Part shown: positions 1-6,191 of the stretch, piece by piece | How positions within the stretch are numbered: position 1 is the stretch's first letter | How the letters are laid out: each line of letters begins with the position of its first letter | Source of the DNA: DASWJQ01 sp964517315 | GTDB lineage: Bacteria; Chloroflexota; Anaerolineae; Anaerolineales; E44-bin32 | Direction of reading: 5' to 3' | Length of the DNA stretch: 10,020 nucleotides | NCBI GenBank assembly: GCA_964517315.1 | Contig: CAZFCJ010000115.1 | Location: 1-10,020 of the forward strand | The notes under the pieces: generated by a model | Databases searched by the model: none | Told to the model about the DNA's origin: nothing | Seen by the model: the letters and a program-made list of their open reading frames with translations, nothing else | Made by a program: the position numbers and the translations under genes

Positions 1-22
1 GGTTCGAATCCTGCCGGGCCCA
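1..22 (+). tRNA. tRNA, 3' end only (isoacceptor not determinable, possibly Arg)
   Basis: The first 22 bases are the end of a tRNA cut by the window edge. Visible are the last two bases of the 5' T-stem strand, the T-loop TTCGAAT (3-9), the 3' T-stem CCTGC (10-14), the acceptor strand CGGGCCC (15-21) and discriminator A22. CCA is not encoded, because TCT follows. The anticodon is outside the window. The T-arm plus CGGGC acceptor pattern resembles bacterial tRNA-Arg, but that is only a guess. A terminator follows directly. Confidence 0.85.
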
Positions 23-34
23 TCTGAACTCACC

Positions 35-59
35 CGCCCTCTTTGGGCGTTTTGATTTT
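35..59 (+). terminator. Rho-independent terminator after the tRNA
   Basis: A 5-bp GC stem, CGCCC (35-39) with GGGCG (45-49), closes a TCTTT loop. It is followed by TTTT, then GATTTTC. It lies 12 nt after the tRNA end and 24 nt before the next gene, so it most likely ends the tRNA transcript. Confidence 0.75.
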
Positions 60-82
60 CGGGACCGTCTCACAGCGGAGCG

Positions 83-991
83 ATGTTAGCCCAGTACGGG
101 GGCGAACTGGCGGCGATGACGACCGCGGTCTTGTGGTCGGCCACAGCGGTCTTCTTCACCTACGCGGGCCGCCAGGTCGGCTCGGTGGTTGTCAACCGGA
201 TCCGGCTGGTCGTGGCCCTGCTGCTGCTGGGCGCCACACACTGGCTGGTCACGGGCGATCCGCTCCCGCGAGGCGTCGAGCCACAACGTTGGATGTGGCT
301 GGGTCTGTCGGGCGTCGTCGGTCTGGTCGGCGGTGACAGCTTTCTCTTTCAAGCGTATTTGTGGGTGGGCCCGCGCCTGGGGATGCTCATGATGAGCTTG
401 GCCCCTGTTCTTGCCGCCCTGCTGGCCTTTGCGTTTCTCGGCGAAGGGCTCGTCGCGCTTCAGTGGTTCGGGATCATGGTGACCGTGAGCGGGGTCGCCA
501 TGGTCGTGTTGGACCGCAAAACGCCGGCCGATCCTCGCGGCCGCAATCTTAACTACGGGCGCGGCGTCCTGTTCGGGATCGGTGCGGCCCTCGGCCAGGC
601 GGTTGGCCTGGTGCTGGCCAAGCAAGGCTTGGCCGGTGGGTTTCCGGCACTCTCCGGGACTCTGATGCGGATGTCGGCTGCCGTCTTGGTTCTGTGGACC
701 TTGACGTTGATCAGCGGGCGTGGCGGCAGGACGCTGCACACGATGGTCGAGCGGCGCAGCGCGTTTCTGCCGATTGTCGGGGGCGCGGCGACCGGACCTT
801 TCATGGGGGTCTGGCTGAGCCTGGTGGCGATCCAGCTCACTCGCGTTGGCGTGGCCAGCACACTCATGGCGCTCTCGCCGATCTTTTTGCTGCCGGTCGG
901 CCGGTTGTTGTTCCGGGAACAAATCGGCTGGCAGTCGGTCGTGGGGACGCTGGTGGCGGTCGTGGGCGTGGCGATGCTTTTCATGGCCTGA
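83..991 (+). CDS. EamA/DMT-superfamily permease
   Basis: The predicted product is a 302-aa polytopic inner-membrane protein of the drug/metabolite transporter type, with about ten hydrophobic segments. It has two repeated EamA halves, roughly residues 10-143 and 158-301. Each half ends in the usual hydrophobic hairpin (SGVAMVVLDRK near 136-146; TLVAVVGVAMLFMA at the C terminus). The 'APVLAALLAFAFLGEGL' segment (about 107-123) and the matching 'LSPIFLLPVGRLLFREQ' segment near 265-281 are typical of the family, in which a Pro and a conserved Glu close each half. Length matches the usual ~300 aa. Family members export amino acids, metabolites or drugs; the substrate cannot be read from sequence. 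GGAG at 77-80 is only 2 nt from ATG 83, so ATG 116 (residue 12) is a possible alternative start. It stands alone after the tRNA terminator. The promoter of the next gene overlaps its stop codon. Confidence 0.9.
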   Translation: MLAQYGGELAAMTTAVLWSATAVFFTYAGRQVGSVVVNRIRLVVALLLLGATHWLVTGDPLPRGVEPQRWMWLGLSGVVGLVGGDSFLFQAYLWVGPRLGMLMMSLAPVLAALLAFAFLGEGLVALQWFGIMVTVSGVAMVVLDRKTPADPRGRNLNYGRGVLFGIGAALGQAVGLVLAKQGLAGGFPALSGTLMRMSAAVLVLWTLTLISGRGGRTLHTMVERRSAFLPIVGGAATGPFMGVWLSLVAIQLTRVGVASTLMALSPIFLLPVGRLLFREQIGWQSVVGTLVAVVGVAMLFMA

Positions 992-1016
992 CCCCCCGGA
1001 CACGGGGACGTATAAT
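988..1016 (+). promoter_or_regulatory. Sigma70-type promoter for the yegP-like gene
   Basis: A perfect -10 TATAAT lies at 1011-1016, 17 bp after a -35-like CTGACC at 988-993 (4 of 6 matches). The -35 overlaps the TGA stop of the permease gene (989-991). The predicted start is near 1022, giving a leader of about 40 nt before ATG 1065. Confidence 0.75.
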
Positions 1017-1064
1017 GTCCATAAGGGTGGAGAGATCCAGTCCGCGGGCAAGGGAGAGCAGACG

Positions 1065-1244
1065 ATGGCGCAATTTCAAATTTATGAGGACAATTCGGGG
1101 GAGTATCGATGGCGCCTTCTGGCGGACAACAATCAAGTGATCGCCACCTCCGGTGAGGGTTACAAGTCAAAAGCCGATTGCATGCGCGGGGTTGACCTGG
1201 TGAAGGCAAGCGCCCCTCAAGCCTCGGTGAAGGAGCGGAATTGA
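1065..1244 (+). CDS. YegP-like DUF1508 small protein
   Basis: The predicted product is a 59-aa single-domain protein. It begins MAQFQIYEDNSGEYRWRLLA and continues with N-x-Q-V-I-A-x-S-x-EGY-x-SKA (residues 22-37), the pattern of the DUF1508/YegP fold, a small alpha-beta domain often present as a tandem repeat. Here there is one copy, followed by a short polar tail. The molecular function of the family is not established. The start is chosen because AGGGAG at 1051-1056 sits 8 nt before ATG 1065, and family homology begins at this Met; the reading frame is open further upstream, inside the permease gene. The gene has its own promoter and ends 37 nt before a perfect palindrome, so it is probably monocistronic. 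Confidence 0.88.
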   Translation: MAQFQIYEDNSGEYRWRLLADNNQVIATSGEGYKSKADCMRGVDLVKASAPQASVKERN

Positions 1245-1281
1245 AACCAGTCGTTGAGCAACCCGATGTATGAATGATTTC

Positions 1282-1307
1282 GCGAGCCCGGTGATCACCG
1301 GGCTCGC
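1282..1307 (+). terminator. 13-bp perfect palindrome, probable terminator
   Basis: GCGAGCCCGGTGA (1282-1294) is followed with no spacer by its exact reverse complement TCACCGGGCTCGC (1295-1307). As RNA this folds into a very stable GC hairpin with a minimal loop. The downstream tract TGCCCTTTGTCCCC is only weakly T-rich, so this is a non-canonical terminator on either strand. Its position after the yegP-like gene and before the next promoter supports a termination or transcript-stability role. Confidence 0.55.
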
Positions 1308-1334
1308 TGCCCTTTGTCCCCGGGTTGTTGAGGT

Positions 1335-1363
1335 TTGACCCGGTTGGTTTTCTGCTCTACAGT
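1335..1363 (+). promoter_or_regulatory. Sigma70-type promoter for the methyltransferase/CBS genes
   Basis: TTGACC (1335-1340, 5 of 6 matches to -35) is separated by 17 bp from TACAGT (1358-1363, 4 of 6 matches to -10). The predicted start near 1370 would transcribe the broken methyltransferase and probably the CBS-domain gene behind it. Confidence 0.55.
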
Positions 1364-1380
1364 TTTGGAAAGGTGGTTGA

Positions 1381-2060
1381 GGGCGATTTCGCTGTCCGCA
1401 CTGCCGAGGCGCTGAAAGAATCTTTGACCAGGTCAGGGTCTCGCAGTGGCTGCTTGATGACCGTCAGGGTGGACCCGGCGAGACCACTCGCCGCCCGCTC
1501 GAGCTCTTGAAAGAACGCGGCGTGGAAGGCGACAATCTTCTGGACATCGGTGGGGGGATCGGAGGGATCCCCGTCGAACAATTCGAGGCGGGCTTAGAGG
1601 CCCGACCCTGGTCGAGGCGTCGTCCGCGGCAGCCGAAGCGGCCCGTTCGGCCGCCATGGAGCGGGGACTGGCCGGTCACATGGAAGTCCTCTTGGGCGAT
1701 TACGTCGATTTGGCCCCGGGTCTCCCGGGGGTAGGCATCGTCACCTTGGACCGTGTCATCTGTTGTTATCCGGATATGACCCGGCTCGTCGGCTGCTCCT
1801 CAGCCCAAGCCGGCCATACGTTCGGCGCCGTGTACCCGCGCGGCGTGTGGCGGGCGCGGCTGTTTGTGATGGGGCTCAACGTTTGGTTCCGGATCCTCGG
1901 AAGTCCGTTTCGGATCCATTTGCACTCCCCGGAGGAGATCGTTTCAATCCTGCAAGGCAATGGCTTCGCGGCAGCGTCTGGGGAGTGGGCCGGGTTATGG
2001 GAAGTGGTCGTGTACCGAACGCAGAATCCCATAGAACGATCTTCGCCTGCGGCAGCGTAG
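1381..2060 (+). pseudogene. SAM-dependent methyltransferase, frame-disrupted
   Basis: Two adjacent frames together encode one class I methyltransferase. The first frame (about 1381-1605) reads CPHCRGAERIFDQ, then GETTRRPLELLKERGVEGD, then NLLDIGGGIGGIP, which is SAM-binding motif I. The second frame (about 1600-2060) continues TLVEASSAAAEAARSAAMERG, then GDYVDLAP, TLDRVICCYPDM and FGAVYPR. It ends with a GSPFRIHLHSPEEI segment and the strand WEVVVYRT. The join falls near 1594-1610 and is explained by loss of one base (or gain of two). The first frame also has no ATG, GTG or TTG between its upstream stop (1378-1380) and the TTG at 1507, so a second lesion near 1375-1390 is likely; GTG 1373 or TTG 1377 could be the original start. 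The pieces match a family of small-molecule/chlorin-type methyltransferases that begin with a Cys-rich stretch. The substrate is unknown. Sequencing error is the main alternative to true decay. Confidence 0.75.
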
Positions 2061-2077
2061 TAGAGGAGGACGAGGTC

Positions 2078-2521
2078 ATGAGAACCGTCAGATATGTTCT
2101 GGAGAACAAGGGCTACAATGTGTGGTCGATCGGCCCCGACCGAACGGTGTTCGAGGCGTTGGAGGAGCTGGCCGACAAGGACATCGGCGCGTTGGTCGTC
2201 GTGGAAGCCGGCAAACTGCGCGGCATCTTCTCCGAACGCGATTACGCCCGCGAGGTCGTCCTGAAGGGGCGCAGCTCGCGCGAGACGGCGGTCAAAGAGG
2301 TGATGACTTCGGAGGTGGTTTGCGTCAAGCCCTCGCAGTCGATCGACGACTGCATGGCCCTGATGACGAACCGCCGCATCCGACATCTGCCTGTGCTCGA
2401 CGAAGACGACGAGGAAAAGGTGATCGGTTTGATCTCGATTGGCGACGTGGTTAAAGAGGTCATCGCCGAGCAGGAGTTTCGCATCGAGCAGCTGCAGAAC
2501 TACATCAGCGGCGACCGATAG
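2078..2521 (+). CDS. CBS-domain pair protein
   Basis: The 147-aa product consists almost entirely of two CBS domains, about residues 8-61 (ending GIFSERDYAREVVLKG) and 73-130 (starting VKEVMTSEVVCVKPSQSID, ending VIGLISIGDVVKEVI), then a short helical tail. Such pairs form a Bateman module that binds adenine nucleotides or similar ligands. In stand-alone proteins the regulated partner is usually unknown. The G-I-F-S-E-R-D-Y motif is typical of stand-alone bacterial CBS proteins. The start is set by a near-perfect Shine-Dalgarno AGGAGG (2064-2069), 8 nt before ATG 2078; the frame runs open far upstream in the methyltransferase and that part is not coding. Only 17 nt separate it from the methyltransferase stop, so it is probably co-transcribed from the promoter near 1335-1363. 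Confidence 0.92.
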   Translation: MRTVRYVLENKGYNVWSIGPDRTVFEALEELADKDIGALVVVEAGKLRGIFSERDYAREVVLKGRSSRETAVKEVMTSEVVCVKPSQSIDDCMALMTNRRIRHLPVLDEDDEEKVIGLISIGDVVKEVIAEQEFRIEQLQNYISGDR

Positions 2522-2550
2522 GCTGACCGCGACCCAGTACTGAAGGGCGG

Positions 2551-2580
2551 TTGCCCGCAGATCAGACGGACGTTTAGAAT
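2551..2580 (+). promoter_or_regulatory. Promoter for the lipoprotein / J-domain gene pair
   Basis: TTGCCC (2551-2556, 4 of 6) and TAGAAT (2575-2580, 5 of 6) are 18 bp apart. The predicted start near 2587 gives a leader of about 43 nt before ATG 2630. It lies in the 108-nt gap after the CBS gene. Confidence 0.5.
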
Positions 2581-2629
2581 GCTGGCCCTGGTGGGGGGGA
2601 GCGTTATCGCGCGGACAAAAGGACGGACA

Positions 2630-3313
2630 ATGAAAAGGACCGTCGCTCTTTCAATCGCACTCTTGGTGACCACCGGGCTGGCGTGCAATACGCTGTCGGG
2701 CCTGCTGCCCGGCGGCGATTCCGGCCCGACGGATGGCCTGTTGGGCGAGGGGGTGGGGTCCGGCGAGGTCATCTTCTCTGATGACTTCAGCAACGAAACG
2801 ACGGGGTGGGAACAAGGGGAATACGAGACCGGGACGGTTGCATATGAATCGGGAGTTTATTCGGTCGTCTCATTCGGCAACGGCGAGACCATGTGGGGCA
2901 TCTCCAACCGCAACTTCGGCGACGTCCTTGTGGAGGTTCAGGCGCAGCAGGTCCGGGCGCCGACCAACGATAACAACGATTACGGCGTAATGTGCCGGGT
3001 GCAGGAGAACAACGACGCTTACTTCCTGCTGATCTCGGGGGACGGCTTCTACTCGATCCTCCTGCGCGCAGACGGTCAGTTCTCTCAACTTGTGGATTGG
3101 ACTTTGACCGACCGCCTCAACATGGGCAACGCCACCAACCAGATTTCAGCTGAGTGCAATGGCAGTTCGCTGTCGTTGACGGTCAACGGAAACCTTTTGG
3201 CCGCGACCGAGGATTCCACGTTCAGCACCGGCGACATCGCGCTGACCGCCACCTCCTACGAAGCCCAGGAGACTGAGGTCCAGTTCGACAACCTGCGCGT
3301 GGTCAAGCCATGA
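2630..3313 (+). CDS. Predicted lipoprotein with a concanavalin-like beta-sandwich domain
   Basis: The 227-aa product begins with a positively charged, hydrophobic signal sequence (MKRTVALSIALLVTTGLAC). Cys19 is the probable lipidation site; the lipobox GLAC is slightly atypical, with Gly at -3. A Gly/Pro-rich linker (about 20-45) leads to a beta-rich domain (about 46-225). That domain starts EVIFSDDFSNETTGWEQG and ends TEVQFDNLRVV, the pattern of LamG/3-keto-disaccharide-hydrolase-like (DUF1080) sandwich folds. An NDNNDYGVMCRVQ segment and NDAYFLLISGDG lie in the middle. No catalytic residues can be assigned, so a binding role is as likely as an enzymatic one. ATG 2630 is preferred over ATG 2579 because the signal peptide begins there and AAAAGGA lies 6 nt upstream. 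The next gene starts 20 nt after its stop. Confidence 0.85.
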   Translation: MKRTVALSIALLVTTGLACNTLSGLLPGGDSGPTDGLLGEGVGSGEVIFSDDFSNETTGWEQGEYETGTVAYESGVYSVVSFGNGETMWGISNRNFGDVLVEVQAQQVRAPTNDNNDYGVMCRVQENNDAYFLLISGDGFYSILLRADGQFSQLVDWTLTDRLNMGNATNQISAECNGSSLSLTVNGNLLAATEDSTFSTGDIALTATSYEAQETEVQFDNLRVVKP

Positions 3314-3333
3314 CGGTGGATTCCGGATAGGAG

Positions 3334-4143
3334 ATGTTTCGAAGACGGCGCAACGAGGGCTTGCAGAGGGCAATCCAGCGCTCCCGCGATCCCCAGCTAG
3401 CGAAGCTGCACGACGCGCTGGCCGAGCGGCGTGAACGGGTCGCCGAACTCGAGCTGGAACTGTTTGAGGCGCGCGCCGATCTGGCCGCGTTCACGGCCGA
3501 GCTGGAGAGGCGACTCGGACCGCTGGAAGCGCGGGTCGATGAGCTCCAGCGAGAACTCGAGGACGCTCGACGCAGGCACGCGCGACAGGCCCAGTGGGGC
3601 GACAGAGCCGAGGGCGACCGCGTCCCGATCGATGTCCTCGATCAGTTCGAAAGGGCCTGGAGGAAGACGCGGCCCGCGGCTGCCGCCAACAAGAAGAAGG
3701 AGCGCGCCGTCAAACCGGAGTCGCAGGGGGAAATCAAGGCTCTGTACCGCGCGCTGGCCAAACGTTTTCATCCCGATCTGACGGTCGACCCGGCCCACAA
3801 AAAGTACTGCGAAGAGGTCATGGCCGAGATCAACCAGGCCTACGCGGATGGGGACATTGACCGATTGCGCGAGCTGATGGACAAGCCGGAGAGGCCGGTG
3901 CGGGAGGAGGAGAAGCCGCGCGAACAAGTGCTCGCCGAGCTGCGCCAGGAAATCGCCCGCCTGGACGCGGTGATTGGCCACCTTGAGCGCTCACTCAGCC
4001 AGCTCACCAACTCGCATGAACTTCAGCTCATGCTGGAGGCCAGCATCGCCCGTTCTCAGGGTCGTGATCTGATCCGGGAGATGGCCCACGACCTGCGGGC
4101 GGAAATCGCGAATCTGGAGGCCGAGCTGGCCGTGGTGGATTAG
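3334..4143 (+). CDS. Coiled-coil protein with embedded J-domain-like segment
   Basis: The 269-aa product is highly charged and has no signal peptide, so it is presumably cytoplasmic. Residues 20-88 form a heptad-rich, Glu/Arg/Leu coiled coil. A Lys-rich linker (about 110-128) leads to a J-domain-like helical pair (about 130-182): EIKALYRALAKRFHPDLTVD carries the diagnostic HPD at 146-148, followed by KKYCEEVMAEINQAYADGD. A second coiled coil covers about 196-268. HPD in a J domain stimulates DnaK ATPase, so a co-chaperone or DnaK-recruiting scaffold is the natural inference. The zinc-finger and substrate domains of true DnaJ are absent. AGGAG abuts ATG 3334 with no spacer; TTG 3361 is an alternative start. 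It is the second gene of a pair with the lipoprotein and is followed by a strong terminator. Confidence 0.85.
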   Translation: MFRRRRNEGLQRAIQRSRDPQLAKLHDALAERRERVAELELELFEARADLAAFTAELERRLGPLEARVDELQRELEDARRRHARQAQWGDRAEGDRVPIDVLDQFERAWRKTRPAAAANKKKERAVKPESQGEIKALYRALAKRFHPDLTVDPAHKKYCEEVMAEINQAYADGDIDRLRELMDKPERPVREEEKPREQVLAELRQEIARLDAVIGHLERSLSQLTNSHELQLMLEASIARSQGRDLIREMAHDLRAEIANLEAELAVVD

Positions 4144-4234
4144 ACTGCGGAAGTCGTCATCCGCCGAGGGCTTAAGGTCATCGCCGCTCCGGACCGATAG
4201 GCTCGCCCTTGGGCTCGGATCCAGCGAACGTCAG

Positions 4235-4257
4235 ACGCCGGGTTTCCCGGTGTTTTT
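4235..4257 (+). terminator. Rho-independent terminator after the J-domain gene
   Basis: An 8-bp stem, ACGCCGGG (4235-4242) with CCCGGTGT (4246-4253), has one G-T wobble and a TTT loop. It is followed by a T run to 4257. It is oriented for the + strand lipoprotein/J-domain transcript. The 143 nt between the two convergent genes hold nothing else I recognise. On the - strand the same hairpin lacks a T tail, so it would be at most a weak stop for the NYN gene. Confidence 0.85.
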
Positions 4258-4286
4258 CATTTGTTGAGAGGCACACGCCCCTCGGC

Positions 4287-4760
4287 TCATTCGGAATCCG
4301 TCCGACGCTGGAACATCCGCAGCCAGCGTTCGACCTCCTCGCCCGAGGGCGGCGGGGGCTTCTCCGGGTTGGGATCGTCGGGGGACTGGGTCCTCAGTAT
4401 CTCGGCGAAGGCCTCACTGGTGAGCCTGCGGGCGCCGGCGCGGCGCGCGGCGGCCTGAACTTTGCGATCCGAGGAGACCACCGTCCAGTTCTTGGCCTCG
4501 CCGCCCAGCCGCTCGAGGTTCTGGCTGATGGCCTCATCCGCCGTGCGTGGACTGCGAACGAAATGCGCCTCGACACCGCCTTGGGGCCGCGGATCCTCGG
4601 ACGCCATTGAGCCGCGGTCGAAGTAAACGGTGACCCGCCGGCCGTCGCGGCGGGCGAACTGGCGCAGCAGTTCGAGGAGCTGGCGCTCGTCGTCGAGCTG
4701 ATCCAGCTGAATCCCGGGCAGCTTTCCGATCAAATTGTGGCCATCGATCAGAAACGGCAA
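4287..4760 (-). CDS. YacP-like NYN-domain ribonuclease
   Basis: The 157-aa product has the NYN (PIN-like) fold of the YacP/Rae1 type. Acidic metal-site candidates are in the usual order: IDGHN (residues 5-9, Asp6), VYFDRG (45-50, Asp48), RTADEAI (72-78, Asp75) and VVSSDRKVQ (94-102, Asp98). A Pro-rich tail (about 128-140) and a final helix follow. Bacillus Rae1 is a ribosome-associated mRNA endonuclease, so RNA cleavage is the likely role; the exact target is unknown. Translation starts at TTG 4760, supported by AGGGAGG 8 nt upstream on the - strand and by the family N terminus M-x-F/Y-L-I-D-G-H-N. It is divergent from the LysM gene (start 4830) and convergent with the J-domain gene. Confidence 0.88.
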   Translation of the reverse strand: MPFLIDGHNLIGKLPGIQLDQLDDERQLLELLRQFARRDGRRVTVYFDRGSMASEDPRPQGGVEAHFVRSPRTADEAISQNLERLGGEAKNWTVVSSDRKVQAAARRAGARRLTSEAFAEILRTQSPDDPNPEKPPPPSGEEVERWLRMFQRRTDSE

Positions 4761-4788
4761 GGATGCGGCCTCCCTGAATTTGGGAATC

Positions 4789-4821
4789 TTGGTACCGATT
4801 TGCTCAGGGCTATGCTATCAT
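4789..4821 (+). promoter_or_regulatory. Candidate promoter of the LysM gene
   Basis: TTGGTA (4789-4794) lies 16 bp before TATGCT (4811-4816). A better -10, TATCAT (5 of 6), overlaps at 4816-4821 but is 21 bp from that -35. Either would start transcription at or just before ATG 4830. Two overlapping candidates and only moderate matches keep this tentative. Confidence 0.4.
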
Positions 4822-4829
4822 CCGCGAAC

Positions 4830-5567
4830 ATGGGCAGCGTTCGACGATCCACCTGGCGGCAATACCTTCCGTTTCTCATTCTAAACGTCCTCGTATCGGC
4901 GATCACCATACTGGCAGTGCTGACAGTGTGGGACCGCGGCGTGAGCGTTCAGCCGCCGACGGCCACCCCCACTCTCCCGGCCATCGCGTTGGCGGCCAGC
5001 GCCGTGCCCACTGAGACGCCCACGCTGCGGCCTTCGCCCACGCCGCACCGTTACGTCGTGCAGCAGGGTGATACTATGAATGCGATCGCCTTGGAGCTGG
5101 GCGTTCCGGTCGAGGCGCTGATGGAGGTGAACGGGTTGGCTGATCCGGACACGCTCTCCGCCGGTCAGGTGCTGTTGGTTCCCGAGGGTGCAGCCTCCGA
5201 AGGCGAGCTGGCGCCGACCGCCACGCGGGCGGCGTCAGTCACCGGTCAGGCCGAGGCGCCAGAGGTCGAAATTCGCGGCGTCTCCGGCGGAGGCGATCTG
5301 GAGAACGAGGTTGTCCGGCTGCTCAATACGGGCGGAACCGCTCACATGGAAGGGTGGACGCTCGAGGATGGTGAGGGGCACGTGTTTTCCTTCCCAGATT
5401 TCACGCTGCATAACGGCGCGGTGAGCGTTCACACCCGAGCGGGCACGAACACGGTGATCGATTTGTATTGGGGTCTGCCCGAGGCGGTGTGGACGCCTGG
5501 TAAGACGATTACCCTACGCGACGCGGAAGGCGAAGTGCAATCCACCTTCCAGATTCCGGGGGGTTAG
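4830..5567 (+). CDS. Membrane-anchored LysM + lamin-tail domain protein
   Basis: From ATG 4830 the product is 245 aa. A short basic cytoplasmic end (VRRSTWR) precedes one membrane segment (about 13-34). A Thr/Pro-rich stalk follows (about 41-72, with TATPTLP and TPTLRPSPTP). A LysM domain covers about 73-118: HRYVVQQGDTMNAIALELG, then VNGLADPDTLSAGQVLLVP. After a second linker comes a lamin-tail-like (LTD) beta domain, about 145-242, with VVRLLNTGGTAHMEGWTLED, FSFPDFTLHNG, AGTNTVIDLYWG and TITLRDAEGEVQSTF. LysM binds peptidoglycan-type glycans, so this is an envelope protein facing outward. LTD modules occur in bacterial surface proteins with unclear roles. The open frame extends to GTG 4737, but that overlaps the divergent NYN gene's start, so ATG 4830 (or ATG 4812) is preferred. 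No Shine-Dalgarno sequence is visible before either ATG. Confidence 0.88.
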   Translation: MGSVRRSTWRQYLPFLILNVLVSAITILAVLTVWDRGVSVQPPTATPTLPAIALAASAVPTETPTLRPSPTPHRYVVQQGDTMNAIALELGVPVEALMEVNGLADPDTLSAGQVLLVPEGAASEGELAPTATRAASVTGQAEAPEVEIRGVSGGGDLENEVVRLLNTGGTAHMEGWTLEDGEGHVFSFPDFTLHNGAVSVHTRAGTNTVIDLYWGLPEAVWTPGKTITLRDAEGEVQSTFQIPGG

Positions 5568-5692
5568 CTTATGGGACTTGGACGCCGTTGGAGGCGTATC
5601 GCTGTCCACCTCGGGGCGGCTCCGGTTGGGGCCTACGGTGGCAAAGGGGGGTTGCCCCGAGCCCCCGGTTTGCAGGCCCCGACGTGGGGACG

Positions 5693-6136
5693 ATGATGAC
5701 GCTTTCGGTCTGGGAACGGCTCGCTGAGGAGCGGATTCGGGAAGCGATGGAGGCGGGGGAGTTCGATGATCTGCCCGGTGCCGGCCGCCCGTTTTCACTG
5801 CGCGAGGAGAACCCCTACGAGCGAAGCTGGCGGCTGGCGTTCCATTTGCTCCACAACGCTGGGATGGCCCCGCGCTGGATCGAGCTGGACCGGGAGGTGC
5901 GGGCGGAGGCCGAGCGGTTGCGCCGCCAGCTAAGGCGTTCGGTGAAATGGGAAGGCGGCGGAGTTCCCAGCGAGCGGCGTGCGGTCGAACGTTTCCGCCG
6001 CGAAGCGCAGAGGCTCAATAGAAAGATCCATCAGCGGAACCACCTGGCCCCGCGGTCGGTGAAGCCGCGTTTTCCGCTCCGGATTGAGCGCGAGATCCAC
6101 GGGGCGCGGCAAGCGGTCGGGAGCGAGGGCTCATAG
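5693..6136 (+). CDS. DUF1992 (DnaJC28 conserved domain) protein
   Basis: The 147-aa product carries the DUF1992 signature: VWERLAEERIREAMEAGEFD (residues 6-25), then DLPGAGRPFSLREENPYERS, HLLHNAGMAPRW and IELDREVRAEAERLRRQL. A basic, helix-rich C-terminal half follows (RFRREAQRLNRKIHQRN near 100-116). The domain is named after the DnaJC28 homologue but has no HPD J domain, and its function is unknown. Length is typical. ATG 5693 and ATG 5696 are adjacent; GGGGA at 5686-5690 is 2 and 5 nt from them, so the second Met may be used. Upstream in-frame codons from 5588 encode unrelated sequence. The 125-nt gap after the LysM gene has no clear promoter or terminator, so read-through from the LysM gene is possible. 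Confidence 0.88.
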   Translation: MMTLSVWERLAEERIREAMEAGEFDDLPGAGRPFSLREENPYERSWRLAFHLLHNAGMAPRWIELDREVRAEAERLRRQLRRSVKWEGGGVPSERRAVERFRREAQRLNRKIHQRNHLAPRSVKPRFPLRIEREIHGARQAVGSEGS

Positions 6137-6161
6137 AAAAACCGGCCTCACGGAGGCCGGT
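6137..6161 (-). terminator. Rho-independent terminator of tatA
   Basis: A perfect 9-bp stem, ACCGGCCTC (6141-6149) with GAGGCCGGT (6153-6161), has a 3-nt loop. Read on the - strand it is followed by a T run (the complement of A6137-A6141), so it is oriented for tatA, whose stop is 31 nt away. On the + strand it begins just after the DUF1992 stop but is followed by GGGGTCC, so it would be at best weak for that gene. Confidence 0.85.
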
Positions 6162-6191
6162 GGGGTCCATGGAATAGGAATGGTTGCGGAT

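Noticed and set aside
86..1051. Long open frame of 321 codons on the - strand
   Set aside because: It lies opposite the EamA permease, is His/Gln/Arg-rich with no recognisable domain, and is a typical antisense shadow of a GC-rich gene.
1325..1510. 61-codon ORF starting at TTG 1325
   Set aside because: It overlaps the promoter and the out-of-frame N-terminal region of the methyltransferase. Its sequence has no resemblance to a known protein.
4737..4829. Extended N terminus of the LysM protein from GTG 4737
   Set aside because: It would overlap the translated start of the divergent NYN gene and adds a non-conserved stretch ahead of a normal membrane-anchor N terminus.
5568..5692. Possible terminator between the LysM and DUF1992 genes
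   Set aside because: ACGCC/GGCGT at about 5582-5598 and GGGG/CCCC pairs near 5647-5658 are short hairpins without T runs.
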